From contig NZ_BOOO01000022.1 in NCBI RefSeq assembly GCF_016863275.1, positions 186,001 to 250,000 on the forward strand: a DNA stretch of 64,000 bases, read 5' to 3'. The position numbers were made by a program, and so were the translations under genes. The notes under the pieces were generated by a model, which saw only the letters and a program-made list of their open reading frames with translations, did no database searches and was not told the origin of the DNA. This document shows positions 33,478-42,600 of this stretch, one piece after another (positions within the stretch are counted from its first letter, which is position 1; the number at the start of each line of letters is the position of its first letter). The stretch is from Planotetraspora mira. Its GTDB lineage: Bacteria > Actinomycetota > Actinomycetes > Streptosporangiales > Streptosporangiaceae.

Positions 33478-36400
33478 CTACGGGTTCTGGACGATGGTGA
33501 AGGTGGAGGTCGTGTTCTTGATGTTCTGAGCGTTGTTGCTCATCGTCAGGTGGTTGAACGTCGCGGAGCCGACCGCCGGCCCCTGGCCCGCCTCCGGCAT
33601 CTCGTTGACCCAGATGCCGAATCCGGACTTGGCGTCGAAGGCGTCTCCGCTCTTCTGCGCACCCGTGATCGAGACGTTCGTGAGGATCGTGTCGGTGACG
33701 GGGTTCTGCGGCTGGTTCCCGACGTAGTTCGTCTGGAACATGATGCCGCTGTAGGTCGGGTCCACGATGTCCACGTTGCTCACGCGGATGCCCTGGAACA
33801 CCTTGGAGGCCGAGAAGATCCAGATTCCGGGGAAGGTCTGCGCGCCCCAGAAGTGGCCACCCGCGCGGACGATCGAGATGTTGTCGAACGTCGTGGGCGG
33901 GCTGGCGCCGAACCCGTTCATCGGGTACCCGAAGTCGAGCGAGCTGATCGTGATGCCCGAGTAGGTCAGGGTGTCGGCGATGTAGATGTTCTTGAACGTG
34001 TTGGCGTAGCCGCCGTAGACCGCGACACCGGCCGCACGCCAGGGCAGGATCGCCGTCAGGTTCTCGTAGACGTTGTTTATCTCGTCGGCGCCTCCCGCGT
34101 CGATCGCCGAGAACAGCGCGAAGCTGTCATCGCCGGTCGTGCGAGCCTCGTTGTTGCTCACGAGGTTGCCGGTGCTCCCGTTGGTCATGTTGACGCCGTC
34201 CGCGAACGTGTCACGGATGCGGGAGTTCTTGATCGTGACGTTGTCGGTGTTCGCGCCCCAGTACATGCAGACCGTGTGCTCGACCCAGACGTTGTCGATC
34301 GTCATGTTCGCGACGTTGGACCAGTTGAACACCTTGCCGGGGCCGTCGATGCGGGTGACGTAGTTGCCGAAGTAGGCGAAGCCGGAGAACGACGAGCCGT
34401 TCGCCGACGACTGCGCGTCGAAGCCGACGTCGGTGTTGTCCTGCGTCGTGGGCGCGTAGAACCGCGTGTACCACGGGCCCGCTCCGACGATCTTGAGGGC
34501 CTTGCCGTACACGTTGAACTTGCCCGTCGTCTGGTAGTCGCCGGTAGGCAGGTAGACACCGACGAGGTTGGCGTCCTGGCGCGCCCTGTCGAGCGCGTTC
34601 TGCACGTCCTGGTGGGAGAAACCGGTCGGCACCGCGTAGTGGGCGGCGTCGGGGTTGGCGATCGGCGAGACCTGCTCGAGGTCGATGAAGTCGATCGCGT
34701 AGTTGGTGGTGTTGGCGGCGTCCTTCTGCAGCCTGATCGTGCTGCCGGCCGGGACGGTGGTCCCGAGCAGGACGTTGGCCTCGTCGTAGATGTGACGCGG
34801 CCCCGCTGCCGGCGAGTTCTGCGGCCCGGTCTCGTTGCCGTACAGCCAGGCGTACTTGGACGTCAGGTTGATGGGCTTGAGGAAGGTGCCGTTGACGTAG
34901 ATGTTCAGCGTCGAGTTGATGCCGCCGCCGCCCGCGGAGTCCGGGATGGAGAAGCGGGTGACGAGGGTGTTGGTGCTCGCCTTGGTGGTGAACTCGACGT
35001 AGCTGCCGGTGCTGTTCAGCGTGACGGCCCTGCGGCCGGACGCCTCACCCGCGAGGGTGCCGATGTCCCTGCTCGGGCCGACGACCTGCGCGCCGCCGCC
35101 GACGACGCCGCTCTCCGCCTCGTAGGTGTCGTACGGCATGTTCGCGCCGCGGCCGACGAAGAACGGCTGGGACAGGGTGTTGTTGCCCTGCTTGACCGGC
35201 AGTTCGTTGGTGTCGTTGGCCAGCACGGTCTTGACGGTGTACTTGCCGTTGGCGGCCGTCCACGTCCCGAGGTTGACGGGGCTCGTGGTGGCGCCGGCGG
35301 CGATCGCGCCGCTGTAGGAGCTGGTCAGCGTCCTGACGACGGTGCCGGAGTCGTTGGTGACGGTGAGGGTGATCGCGTGGGCGCCACCCGCCGAGGCCAC
35401 GGTGCCCTGGTTCTTGAGGGCGACGGAGAAGGTGACGACGTTGCCGCTCGCCGGGTTGCTGGGGGTCCAGCTCGCCGTCGGGACCAGGTCGGAGCTGTCG
35501 ACGGGCCTGACGACCACCGAGGTCGAACTGGCGAAGGAGTTGTTGGTCTCGTTCTGCTCGATGACGCTGTTGGCCTCGTCGACCTTGGCGCTCAGGGCGT
35601 AGGTGCCGGCGTCACGGGGACCGATGTTCGCGGTGACCGTGGTGGACGCTCCTGCGGCGAGTGCGCCGACGGAAGCGGTGCCGACCTTCGTGGTGCCGAA
35701 GTAGAAGTTGACGTTCGTCGCGCCGGAGTTCGCCGATCCCTGGTTCTTGACGGTCGCCGACAGGGTGACGGCGTCGGTCTCGACCGGGTTGGCGGGCGAC
35801 GACGACAGGCCCGTGACCGTGAGGTCCGGGTTCGGGGCCGGAGTGCCGAATACCTGGAACTCGGCGGCCTGACCGGCGGGGGCGCCGGTGTTGGAGGTGA
35901 TCTTGAGCTGGACGTCGGCGACCCTGGCGCTGACCGGGATCGTCACCGAGTTGCCGGAGCCGGGGTTGAAGACGTACGGCGTCGGGCCGGACAGGCTGGT
36001 GAATCCGGTCGCGCTCTGCTCGCGGCCGAGGATCTCGATCGTCTGGGTGCGCTGACCCCACGCGTTGTCGGGGTTGAGCTTGATCACGACCCGGTTGATG
36101 TCGGCGTTGGCGCCGAGCGGCACGGTCAGCGTGCTGGGGTAGGCGCCGCTCGCGCCTTCCCAGTAGGTGGCCACGTTGTCGTCGACGGCGTTGCCCGGCA
36201 CGAACGTGAAGACCGAGCCCGACGCGGTGACCGACTTGCCGACGGCCAGGTTGGTGCCGCCGCCGGTGCCACCGGAGCCGTTGCGCGTGACGGTGTTGCT
36301 GTTCCCCGACTGCTTGCCGGAGGCGTCCTTGGCCTTGACGAAGTAGGACACCGTGGCCGTGGTCGGCTGGGTGTCGGTGTAGGTCAGGACGTTGCCCGCG

Positions 36401-37071
36401 ACGCTCCCGCGGAGCGCGTTGTTGGCGTAGACGTCGTAGCCGGTCACGCCCACGTCGTCGGTGGACGCGCCCCAGGTCAGCTTGATCTGGCCGGAGGCGG
36501 GCTCGGTGTAGGACAGGTTCGACGGCGCGCTCGGCGGCGTGACGTCACCACCCGTGACCGGGCCGTAGACCTCGAACTCGGAGATCTGGCCGGCGGGCCA
36601 GCCGGTGTTGCCGGTGATGTTCAGCCGGATGTACCGCGCGGTCGTCGCGGTGAAGTTGATCGTCACGGTGTTGCCGGTGGCGGGGTTGAAGGTGTAGCCC
36701 GCAGAGCCGACGGCCGTGGTGGCCGGGGGGGACGAGGTCCCGGTCAGGACCGACAGGGTCTCCGTACGGGTGGCCCACGCGCTCGGCGCGGGAACCTTCA
36801 GGACGACCTGGTTGACGCTGACGGCGGACCCGAGGTCCACCTGGATCCACTGCGGGAAGGCGTTGTTGGCGCTCTCCCAGTAGGTGTTCTGGTTGCCGTC
36901 GTTGGCGTTGCCCGCGCCGTAGACGTCGGCGAAGCTGCTCGCCGTCACAGTCTTTCCCGCCGCCAGGTTGGGGCCCGCGGCCGAGGCCGGGAGTATCGGT
37001 CCGGCGAGGACGAGCAGGCTGGTCGCCAGCATCGCCCCTATCAGCCGTAACCCTAATTTCTTGCTTTTCAT
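33478..37071 (-). CDS. Secreted alpha-1,3-glucanase, GH87 family
   Basis: A 1197-residue exported enzyme. A signal peptide (MKSKKLGLRL... ending ASA-AG near 31) is followed by discoidin domain 1 (about 33-165), FN3 (175-260), discoidin 2 (275-405), two CARDB domains (410-515, 520-640), a CBM6/35-like domain (650-800) and a right-handed beta-helix (820-1197). In the helix, DTFADGVNM and TTGDDSFALF place Asp residues 23 and 24 positions apart, as in GH87 mutanases (AglFH1 D1045, D1068, D1069 from memory). It should hydrolyse alpha-1,3-glucan of fungal walls or dental polymer. A strong promoter and a LacI-type palindrome lie upstream. Confidence 0.88.
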   Translation of the reverse strand: MKSKKLGLRLIGAMLATSLLVLAGPILPASAAGPNLAAGKTVTASSFADVYGAGNANDGNQNTYWESANNAFPQWIQVDLGSAVSVNQVVLKVPAPSAWATRTETLSVLTGTSSPPATTAVGSAGYTFNPATGNTVTINFTATTARYIRLNITGNTGWPAGQISEFEVYGPVTGGDVTPPSAPSNLSYTEPASGQIKLTWGASTDDVGVTGYDVYANNALRGSVAGNVLTYTDTQPTTATVSYFVKAKDASGKQSGNSNTVTRNGSGGTGGGTNLAVGKSVTASGSVFTFVPGNAVDDNVATYWEGASGAYPSTLTVPLGANADINRVVIKLNPDNAWGQRTQTIEILGREQSATGFTSLSGPTPYVFNPGSGNSVTIPVSARVADVQLKITSNTGAPAGQAAEFQVFGTPAPNPDLTVTGLSSSPANPVETDAVTLSATVKNQGSANSGATNVNFYFGTTKVGTASVGALAAGASTTVTANIGPRDAGTYALSAKVDEANSVIEQNETNNSFASSTSVVVRPVDSSDLVPTASWTPSNPASGNVVTFSVALKNQGTVASAGGAHAITLTVTNDSGTVVRTLTSSYSGAIAAGATTSPVNLGTWTAANGKYTVKTVLANDTNELPVKQGNNTLSQPFFVGRGANMPYDTYEAESGVVGGGAQVVGPSRDIGTLAGEASGRRAVTLNSTGSYVEFTTKASTNTLVTRFSIPDSAGGGGINSTLNIYVNGTFLKPINLTSKYAWLYGNETGPQNSPAAGPRHIYDEANVLLGTTVPAGSTIRLQKDAANTTNYAIDFIDLEQVSPIANPDAAHYAVPTGFSHQDVQNALDRARQDANLVGVYLPTGDYQTTGKFNVYGKALKIVGAGPWYTRFYAPTTQDNTDVGFDAQSSANGSSFSGFAYFGNYVTRIDGPGKVFNWSNVANMTIDNVWVEHTVCMYWGANTDNVTIKNSRIRDTFADGVNMTNGSTGNLVSNNEARTTGDDSFALFSAIDAGGADEINNVYENLTAILPWRAAGVAVYGGYANTFKNIYIADTLTYSGITISSLDFGYPMNGFGASPPTTFDNISIVRAGGHFWGAQTFPGIWIFSASKVFQGIRVSNVDIVDPTYSGIMFQTNYVGNQPQNPVTDTILTNVSITGAQKSGDAFDAKSGFGIWVNEMPEAGQGPAVGSATFNHLTMSNNAQNIKNTTSTFTIVQNP

Positions 37072-37297
37072 CGCGTTTCTCTATCTCTCGTCTGGAACGA
37101 CAGGGAGTGGCGAGGAGACCGCGATCTCCACGCGCGACGCACACGGCCGAGCCGGTCAGCGTGACTCCAGGGGGCGCCGAGCGCCCTCCGGCCGCTGTGA
37201 GCTGGCGGCGAGCGTGCGGGCACTGCCAATGCCGACATCACCGAAGGCCTCTCCGTGGATGGGCCGGGGCGGATGCACGGACGCAGTGCTTTCCTGC

Positions 37298-37308
37298 CGC
37301 AAGTTGCG
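37298..37308. promoter_or_regulatory. LacI-type operator palindrome (CGCAAGTTGCG)
   Basis: A perfect palindrome CGCAA-G-TTGCG lies about 50 bp downstream of the predicted start of transcription and 227 bp before the ATG of the glucanase gene. It is of the half-site type used by LacI-family repressors. The LacI at 1281-2273 or the one at 61648-62643 could bind it, an inference only. Confidence 0.55.
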
Positions 37309-37364
37309 AAAAATTGCAGAGAAACTAACAGGGCTTTGATGGGATCTTGCACCGGACTGGCCAA

Positions 37365-37393
37365 ATGTTACATACGCGCTACGGAGTCGTCAA
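37365..37393 (-). promoter_or_regulatory. Sigma-70-like promoter of the GH87 gene
   Basis: On the minus strand, TTGACG (37393-37388), a 17-nt spacer and TAACAT (37370-37365) match housekeeping -35/-10 elements closely. Transcription would start near 37358, leaving an approximately 285-nt leader with the CGCAAGTTGCG palindrome. The remaining 37394-37586 stretch shows no gene; it contains the 3' flank of the condensation gene. Confidence 0.65.
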
Positions 37394-37586
37394 CGGTTAG
37401 ACAGGACCGATGTCAACACAGCTCACAAGGGGGGAGGCGACCTCGGCGGAAACGACTTCACGGCCTGCCGGACCGCACGCGAGACGACGCCCTACGCGAT
37501 GACCGCGCGCGACGCGTACGCGCACTCGGGGCGAAATTTCGCCCCATTCATAATTTCGGGCGGAATTATGTGCACGTCCTGAAGGA

Positions 37587-38951
37587 CTAATCCGTCCGGC
37601 CGAATTCCGGCGGCGGGCCCTCGTGGCCGGACGCCGCCCAGACCATCACGTCCTCGATGTGCCAGAGCATCGCCGCGGCGACGTCCCCCCAGCCGGTGTC
37701 CTCGTGCCACGCGAGGGTGAGCAACGCTCCGGAGACCCGGTGCTGGACCGTAAGGATGTACCGCGAGCCGCCGGGACGGGGCGGGGAGAAGCGCACGACC
37801 CCCTGATGGGCCGGATCCCCGAAGGGGAAGCTGTCCCTCCCCCACGACCTGCTGTTGGCCGCGCTGCCGACCAGTGCGTTGTCGATGTAGTTGAACCGCG
37901 CGGAACTCGCGCCGGTGCCCCGCAGGCTCCCGAGCACGTCGTCCTCGAGAGGGCCGGCCACACCGGGATCGAAATTGGCGAAGCGGTGGCCCTGCAGTTG
38001 CCGGGCGGCGCACACGGCGAGCCTCTCGCGGTAGGCACCCGCGCGGGGGCCGGGCACGACGACCGGTACGGGCATCACGGCCTTGCGCACCGACCCCTGG
38101 ACCCCCGCGGAGAGCCGGTTGGCGGACAGGGCGAAAACGCCGGCCGAGGGAGTCTCCTCCACCTCGCACACCGCGGCCCCGAACGCGAGGAGGTAGCCGG
38201 TCGAGACCGACGTCCCGGCCGTCGCGGCGATGGTCTCCGCGGCCTCAGCCGCACGGCGCGAGGCCAGCCTGCAGGTGTGCAGCACCGGGAAGTCGTCGCG
38301 CTTCACGGTCTTCGGTGACCAGTCCCCGAGCGAGTCCCTGAGCGTGACCAGTTGCCGCCGCCAGTGGGTGCGAGCCCGCTCCTGGTGGCGCGTCCCGCCG
38401 GGACCCTCCTCCCACAGGGCCGTGTCGAGGGGTTGCTCGACGCTCTCCAGCGGACCGCCGAACGGCTCCCGCCCCTTCGCCCTGGCCTTGATCGCCCGCT
38501 CCAGGTCGCGGCAGAGCACGCGCATGCCCCACCCGTCGACGGCGGAGTGGTCGACGACCACGCCGATGCGCCGGACGCGACCGCCGGCGGTGAGCAGGAC
38601 GAACAGAACGGGCCACTGTTCGTGCAACCGGAACGACGTGCGCGCGGCCGCCTGGAACGCCTCGCCGGCGGGGTCGTCGGGGGCCACGCGGATCACCTCG
38701 GCCAGGCCCTCGCCGACCGGGCAGACGTCCTGCCGGCTCGCCCGCACGATGAGCGAGCGCAGACCCTCGTGGCGGACGAGCAGGTCGGCGATGCCGGCCG
38801 TGACCTCTCCCTGGGTGAAGTCGTGACCGGGCAGGACGGCGCTGAAGTTGGCCTCGAACGACCATTCGCTCTCGGAGTCGGCGCCGAGGTCTTCGAACCA
38901 TTCACGCTGGGCCCAGTTGAGGCGCCCACCTCGTTCAACGGTCATTGACAT
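37587..38951 (-). CDS. Free-standing condensation-domain protein
   Basis: A 454-residue protein of the NRPS condensation superfamily without any carrier or adenylation domain. The active-site motif reads DHSAVDG (VVVDHSAVDGWGMRVL, near residue 145), so the second, catalytic His and the Asp are kept and the first His is Asp. C-terminal features include SARFNYIDNALVGS and HRVSGALLTLAWHED. The start has GGAGGG 4 nt upstream (MSMTVERGG). It is divergent from the free-standing carrier protein and the NRPS genes, sharing their 229-bp promoter region, so it could add a starter or transfer the product to an acceptor. Confidence 0.85.
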   Translation of the reverse strand: MSMTVERGGRLNWAQREWFEDLGADSESEWSFEANFSAVLPGHDFTQGEVTAGIADLLVRHEGLRSLIVRASRQDVCPVGEGLAEVIRVAPDDPAGEAFQAAARTSFRLHEQWPVLFVLLTAGGRVRRIGVVVDHSAVDGWGMRVLCRDLERAIKARAKGREPFGGPLESVEQPLDTALWEEGPGGTRHQERARTHWRRQLVTLRDSLGDWSPKTVKRDDFPVLHTCRLASRRAAEAAETIAATAGTSVSTGYLLAFGAAVCEVEETPSAGVFALSANRLSAGVQGSVRKAVMPVPVVVPGPRAGAYRERLAVCAARQLQGHRFANFDPGVAGPLEDDVLGSLRGTGASSARFNYIDNALVGSAANSRSWGRDSFPFGDPAHQGVVRFSPPRPGGSRYILTVQHRVSGALLTLAWHEDTGWGDVAAAMLWHIEDVMVWAASGHEGPPPEFGRTD

Positions 38952-39180
38952 GTCGCCCTCCCCGTTCGCAAGCGATGGGAGATTATTATCGGGATATTGC
39001 AGGGATGTATATAACCATGTCAGTCTTTCACCGGGATTATTGCGGCTTGCGCACCCGATATTGCGCCACGCCGTCAAACGATCTCGCCGACCTGCCATTT
39101 CGCGGCTGCTCTGAACCCCTGCCGCGCGCCGTATCCAGGACGGGGATCCTGGCCGATCGGGGGAGCATGCCATTCACGAC
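38952..39180. promoter_or_regulatory. Divergent promoter region of the NRPS locus
   Basis: This region is much more AT-rich than the surroundings between about 38980 and 39065, including GATGTATATAACCATG. A direct repeat GATATTGC appears near 38993 and 39056. The 5-codon frame ATGCCATTCACGACATGA (39167-39184) overlaps the carrier gene start as ATGA and is preceded by GGGGGAGC. No exact -35/-10 pair could be fixed for either direction. Confidence 0.4.
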
Positions 39181-39453
39181 ATGAGAGAGCCTCAAACTCG
39201 GGCGGACGGGGTGGCGAATGCCGCCGAACGGGGAGAAGATCTCGTCGAGCAGGTGCGCCGGATCTGGGAGGAGGTCCTGGGGATCTCCCCCATCGACACC
39301 GACGACGACCTCTTCGATCTAGGAGGGCACTCGCTGACCATCACCCAGATCATCGCGAGGATGCGCAAGCGACTCGGTGTCGAGGTGCCTCTGGACGTGT
39401 TCTTCGACGAGCCCACCATCGCGGGGGTGGTCGATGCGGTCCGGAACGGCTGA
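39181..39453 (+). CDS. Free-standing peptidyl carrier protein
   Basis: A 90-residue T domain: helix I VEQVRRIWEEVLG, the phosphopantetheine site DLFDLGGHSLTITQII (Ser near 51) and helix III/IV VPLDVFFDEPTIAGVVDAV. The Ser needs modification by a phosphopantetheinyl transferase encoded elsewhere. It leads the NRPS operon and has no adenylation domain in cis, so it probably carries a starter unit or a modified amino acid loaded in trans. Initiation at ATG 39181 may be coupled to the five-codon frame just upstream. Confidence 0.88.
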   Translation: MREPQTRADGVANAAERGEDLVEQVRRIWEEVLGISPIDTDDDLFDLGGHSLTITQIIARMRKRLGVEVPLDVFFDEPTIAGVVDAVRNG

Positions 39454-39480
39454 CCTGCGGCCCGGGCGGCTCGCCCGGGC

Positions 39481-39651
39481 ATGACCCGCCATTCGGCCCG
39501 CACGCTCAGGTCCACGCGCATGCCCAAGTCCACCCGCATGCCCGAGTCCACCCGCATGCCCGAGTCCACCCGCATGTTCAAGTCCACCGGCACGCACAGG
39601 TTCACCGCCAGGCACAGGTTCACCGGCACGCTCAGGGAGGCGTCGCGATGA
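39481..39651 (+). CDS. Small repetitive ORF overlapping the NRPS start
   Basis: A 56-codon frame with hexapeptide repeats STRMPK/E, then STGTHR and FTARHR. It is produced by the 18-bp tandem array. Its TGA overlaps the ATG of the NRPS gene (ATGA), and GGGAGG inside it would serve as the NRPS ribosome site. No Shine-Dalgarno precedes its own ATG; instead an 8-bp hairpin (39460-39467 with 39473-39480) touches it. It may be a coupling leader or only a by-product of the repeat. Confidence 0.35.
   Translation: MTRHSARTLRSTRMPKSTRMPESTRMPESTRMFKSTGTHRFTARHRFTGTLREASR
39493..39636 (+). repeat. Eight-unit 18-bp tandem repeat
   Basis: Units start at 39493, 39511, 39529, 39547, 39565, 39583, 39601 and 39619; the core copy is TCCACCCGCATGCCCGAG. 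The third and fourth units are identical and the outer ones drift. The 18-bp period is a multiple of three. It fills the gap between the carrier-protein gene and the first NRPS gene and ends 11 bp before the NRPS start. Confidence 0.95.
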
Positions 39652-42600
39652 CCGGGTTGACTCTCGCCCAGGAACGGCTGTGGATCCTCCACCGCCTCAA
39701 CCCCGACGACGCCTCCTACAACCTGCCGATGATGTTGCGGGTGCGAGGCGCGCTGAACGCCGAGGCGCTCGAACGCGCGCTCGCGGTCGTCCTCGATCGG
39801 CACGAGATGTTGCGCTGCCGGTTCGCCGAGCACGGAGGCACGCCGGTGCGGGTCCCCACGGACCCCGCCCGGGTCGAGCTCGCCCACTGCGCGGACATCG
39901 AGGAGGCCCGCGCGTTCGCGGGGGAGATGGCCGGCCGGCCGTTCGACCTCGAACGCGGGCCGATGATTCGCATGGCCCTGCTCACGCTTGCTCCCGAGGA
40001 CCACATCCTGGTCATCGTCGTCCATCACATCGTGGCGGACGGCTGGTCGCTCCAGGTGCTGAGGCGGGACATCTCAGACGTGTACGCGGCGTTCGAAGCC
40101 GGCAAGCCGTCGCCACTGGCGCCCCTGCCGATGACCTACGACGACCACGTGCGCCGCCGGCACGAGAACACCGGCGACGAGGCGTCGACGGCCTACTGGA
40201 CCTCGACGCTGTCCGGCTCCCAGCCGCTGGAACTGCCCACCGACCGCCCCCGGCCCCCGGTGCGGTCGGGCCGGGGCGACCACATCGACTTCGACATGCC
40301 CGCCGACCTGCTCGCCCGGCTCGAGCGAGTCGCCCGCGCGGAACGCTGCACGCTCTTCATGGTGCTGCTGACGGCCTTTCAGGTGCTGCTCGCCCGGCAC
40401 AGCGGCCGGCAGGACATCTGCGTCGGAACCCCCACGAGCGGCAGGGACCTCGTCGAGGAAGAGGCGATGGTCGGCTACTTCGCCCAGACGCTGGTCCTGC
40501 GCGGCGACCTCAGCGGCGACCCGTCCTTCCGCGAACTGCTGCGGGCGACCCGCGGCCGCGTCCTGGGCGCGCTCGCGCACGCCGACGTCCCGCTGGAGCG
40601 GATCGTCACCGAGTTACGGGTCGAGCGCGACCCGAGCAGGACGCCGCTCTTCCAGGCGATGTTCAACTTCCTGCGTGAGGAGCATGACGGGCCGGGGCTC
40701 GGAGACACCCGAATAGAGCCCTTCGACCATCCCTTCGCGCAGTCCAGGACCGACATCTCCCTGGACATCGTCCAAAAGCCCTCGGGCACCGCGGCCATGC
40801 TCACCTTCGACGACGCGCTGTTCACGCGGGCGAGCGCCGAGCGGATGCACCGGCACCTGCTGACGCTGCTCGCCGACATCGCCGCCCGTCCCGGCGCCCG
40901 GATCGGCGACCTGGAGCTGATCGACGACGAGGAACGGGCCGACCTGCTCGGCCGGTGGAACGACACCGCGGTCCTGTCCGCACCCGCCTCGGTGCTCAAG
41001 CGGTTCGACGCGCAGGTCGCCCGCACACCTCACGCGGTCGCGGTCGCCTGCGAGGGCCGCGAGCTCACCTATGCGGAGCTCGACGCGCGCTCCCACCAGA
41101 TCGCCGCCCTGCTGTCCGGCCTCGATCAACACGGGCCCGATCAACACGGACCGGGTGCGCTCGGCGGCCTGGTGGCCGTCTGCCTGCGCCGCTCCCCTGA
41201 CATGATCGCGGCGCTGTTCGCCGTGTGGCGGGCGGGCGCGGCCTACCTGCCGATCGACCCCGAGCATCCGCGGAACCGGATCGCCCTCGTCCTGGACGAC
41301 TCGCGGGCCACCGCCGTGCTCACGGATCGCACCCTCGCCGGCCTGTTCCCCGAAGACCGCGTGCTGCTCATCGAGGACGTCGCCGGCCCCGAGGACGCAG
41401 GCGAGGACACAGGCACGGTTCACGACACGGGCGCAGGCGAGGACGCGTGGGAACCGGCCGACCTGGAACGGGCCGCCTACGTGCTCTACACGTCAGGCTC
41501 GACCGGGCGGCCCAAGGGCGTGGCGGTGCCCCATCGGGCTCTGGCGCGCTTCCTCGACGCGATGGCCGAGATCCTCGGCGAGCAGGAGGGGCGCACCTGG
41601 CTAGCGCTGACGTCGCTCTCCTTCGACATCTCCGCCCTGGAGATCTTCCTGCCGCTGACGCGCGGCGGCCGGGTGGAGATCACCCCTGACCACCTGCTGC
41701 GCGACGGCCCCGCGCTGACCCGGCTGATCGACGCGACGGGCGTCACGAACGTCCAGGCCACGCCGTCGGGCTGGCGCATGCTCGCCGAGGCCGGGCTCCG
41801 CGACACGCGGCTGGACGCGCTCGTCGGCGGCGAGGCGCTCCCCCTCCCCCTCGCCGGCGACCTGCGCGGACGGGTGCGCAGGCTCGTCAACATGTACGGT
41901 CCGACCGAGACCACGATCTGGTCGTCGTTCTGGGAGGTGCCGGAACACCCGGAGGAGGTCACGATCGGCGGCCCGATCGCGGGCACCCGGCTGCACGTGC
42001 TGGACGAGCGTCGCATGCTGGCGCCGGTCGGCGTGCCGGGCGAGTTGTGCATCGCGGGTGACGGCGTGGCCATCGGCTACCTCGGCCGCCCGTCGCTCAC
42101 CGCCGAGCGGTTCGTGCCGGACCCGTACGGGCCGCCCGGCTCACGCCTCTACCGCACAGGCGACAGGGTCAGGCGGCTCCCCGACGGGCGGGTCGTCTTC
42201 CTCGGTCGCGACGACGGCCAGGTGAAGCTCCGCGGCCACCGCGTCGAACTCGGGGAGATCGAAGCCGTCCTCGAGGCGCATCCGGGCGTCCGCGCCGCGG
42301 CCGTCGTCGTCAGGAACGACGCGCTGGTGGCCTTCGTGGTGGGCGACGCCCCCGATCTGGCGGCCCACGCGGCGGCCGCGCTGCCGTCGTACATGGTCCC
42401 GGCGGTGGTCGTGGACATGGACGCCCTGCCGCTCACGCCGAACGGCAAAGTGGACCGGCTCGCCCTGCCCTCGGCGGTCGCGGTGCGCCCGGCCGCCGCA
42501 CCCTCGCGGACCCCGCCGCGCACCTGGGCGGAGCGGAGGGTCGCCGCGGTCTTCGCCGAGGTGCTGGGAGTCGAGGAGGTCGGCGTCGAGGACGACTTCT

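Noticed and set aside
33463-37050. 1195-codon plus-strand frame opposite the glucanase gene
   Set aside because: It is a GC-rich shadow frame: Val/Arg/Asp/Gly-dominated, no domain, no start site, exactly antisense to a gene with signal peptide and known domains.
39481-39636. 18-bp repeats as a CRISPR array
   Set aside because: The units are contiguous without spacers and no cas genes are present; it is a simple tandem repeat.
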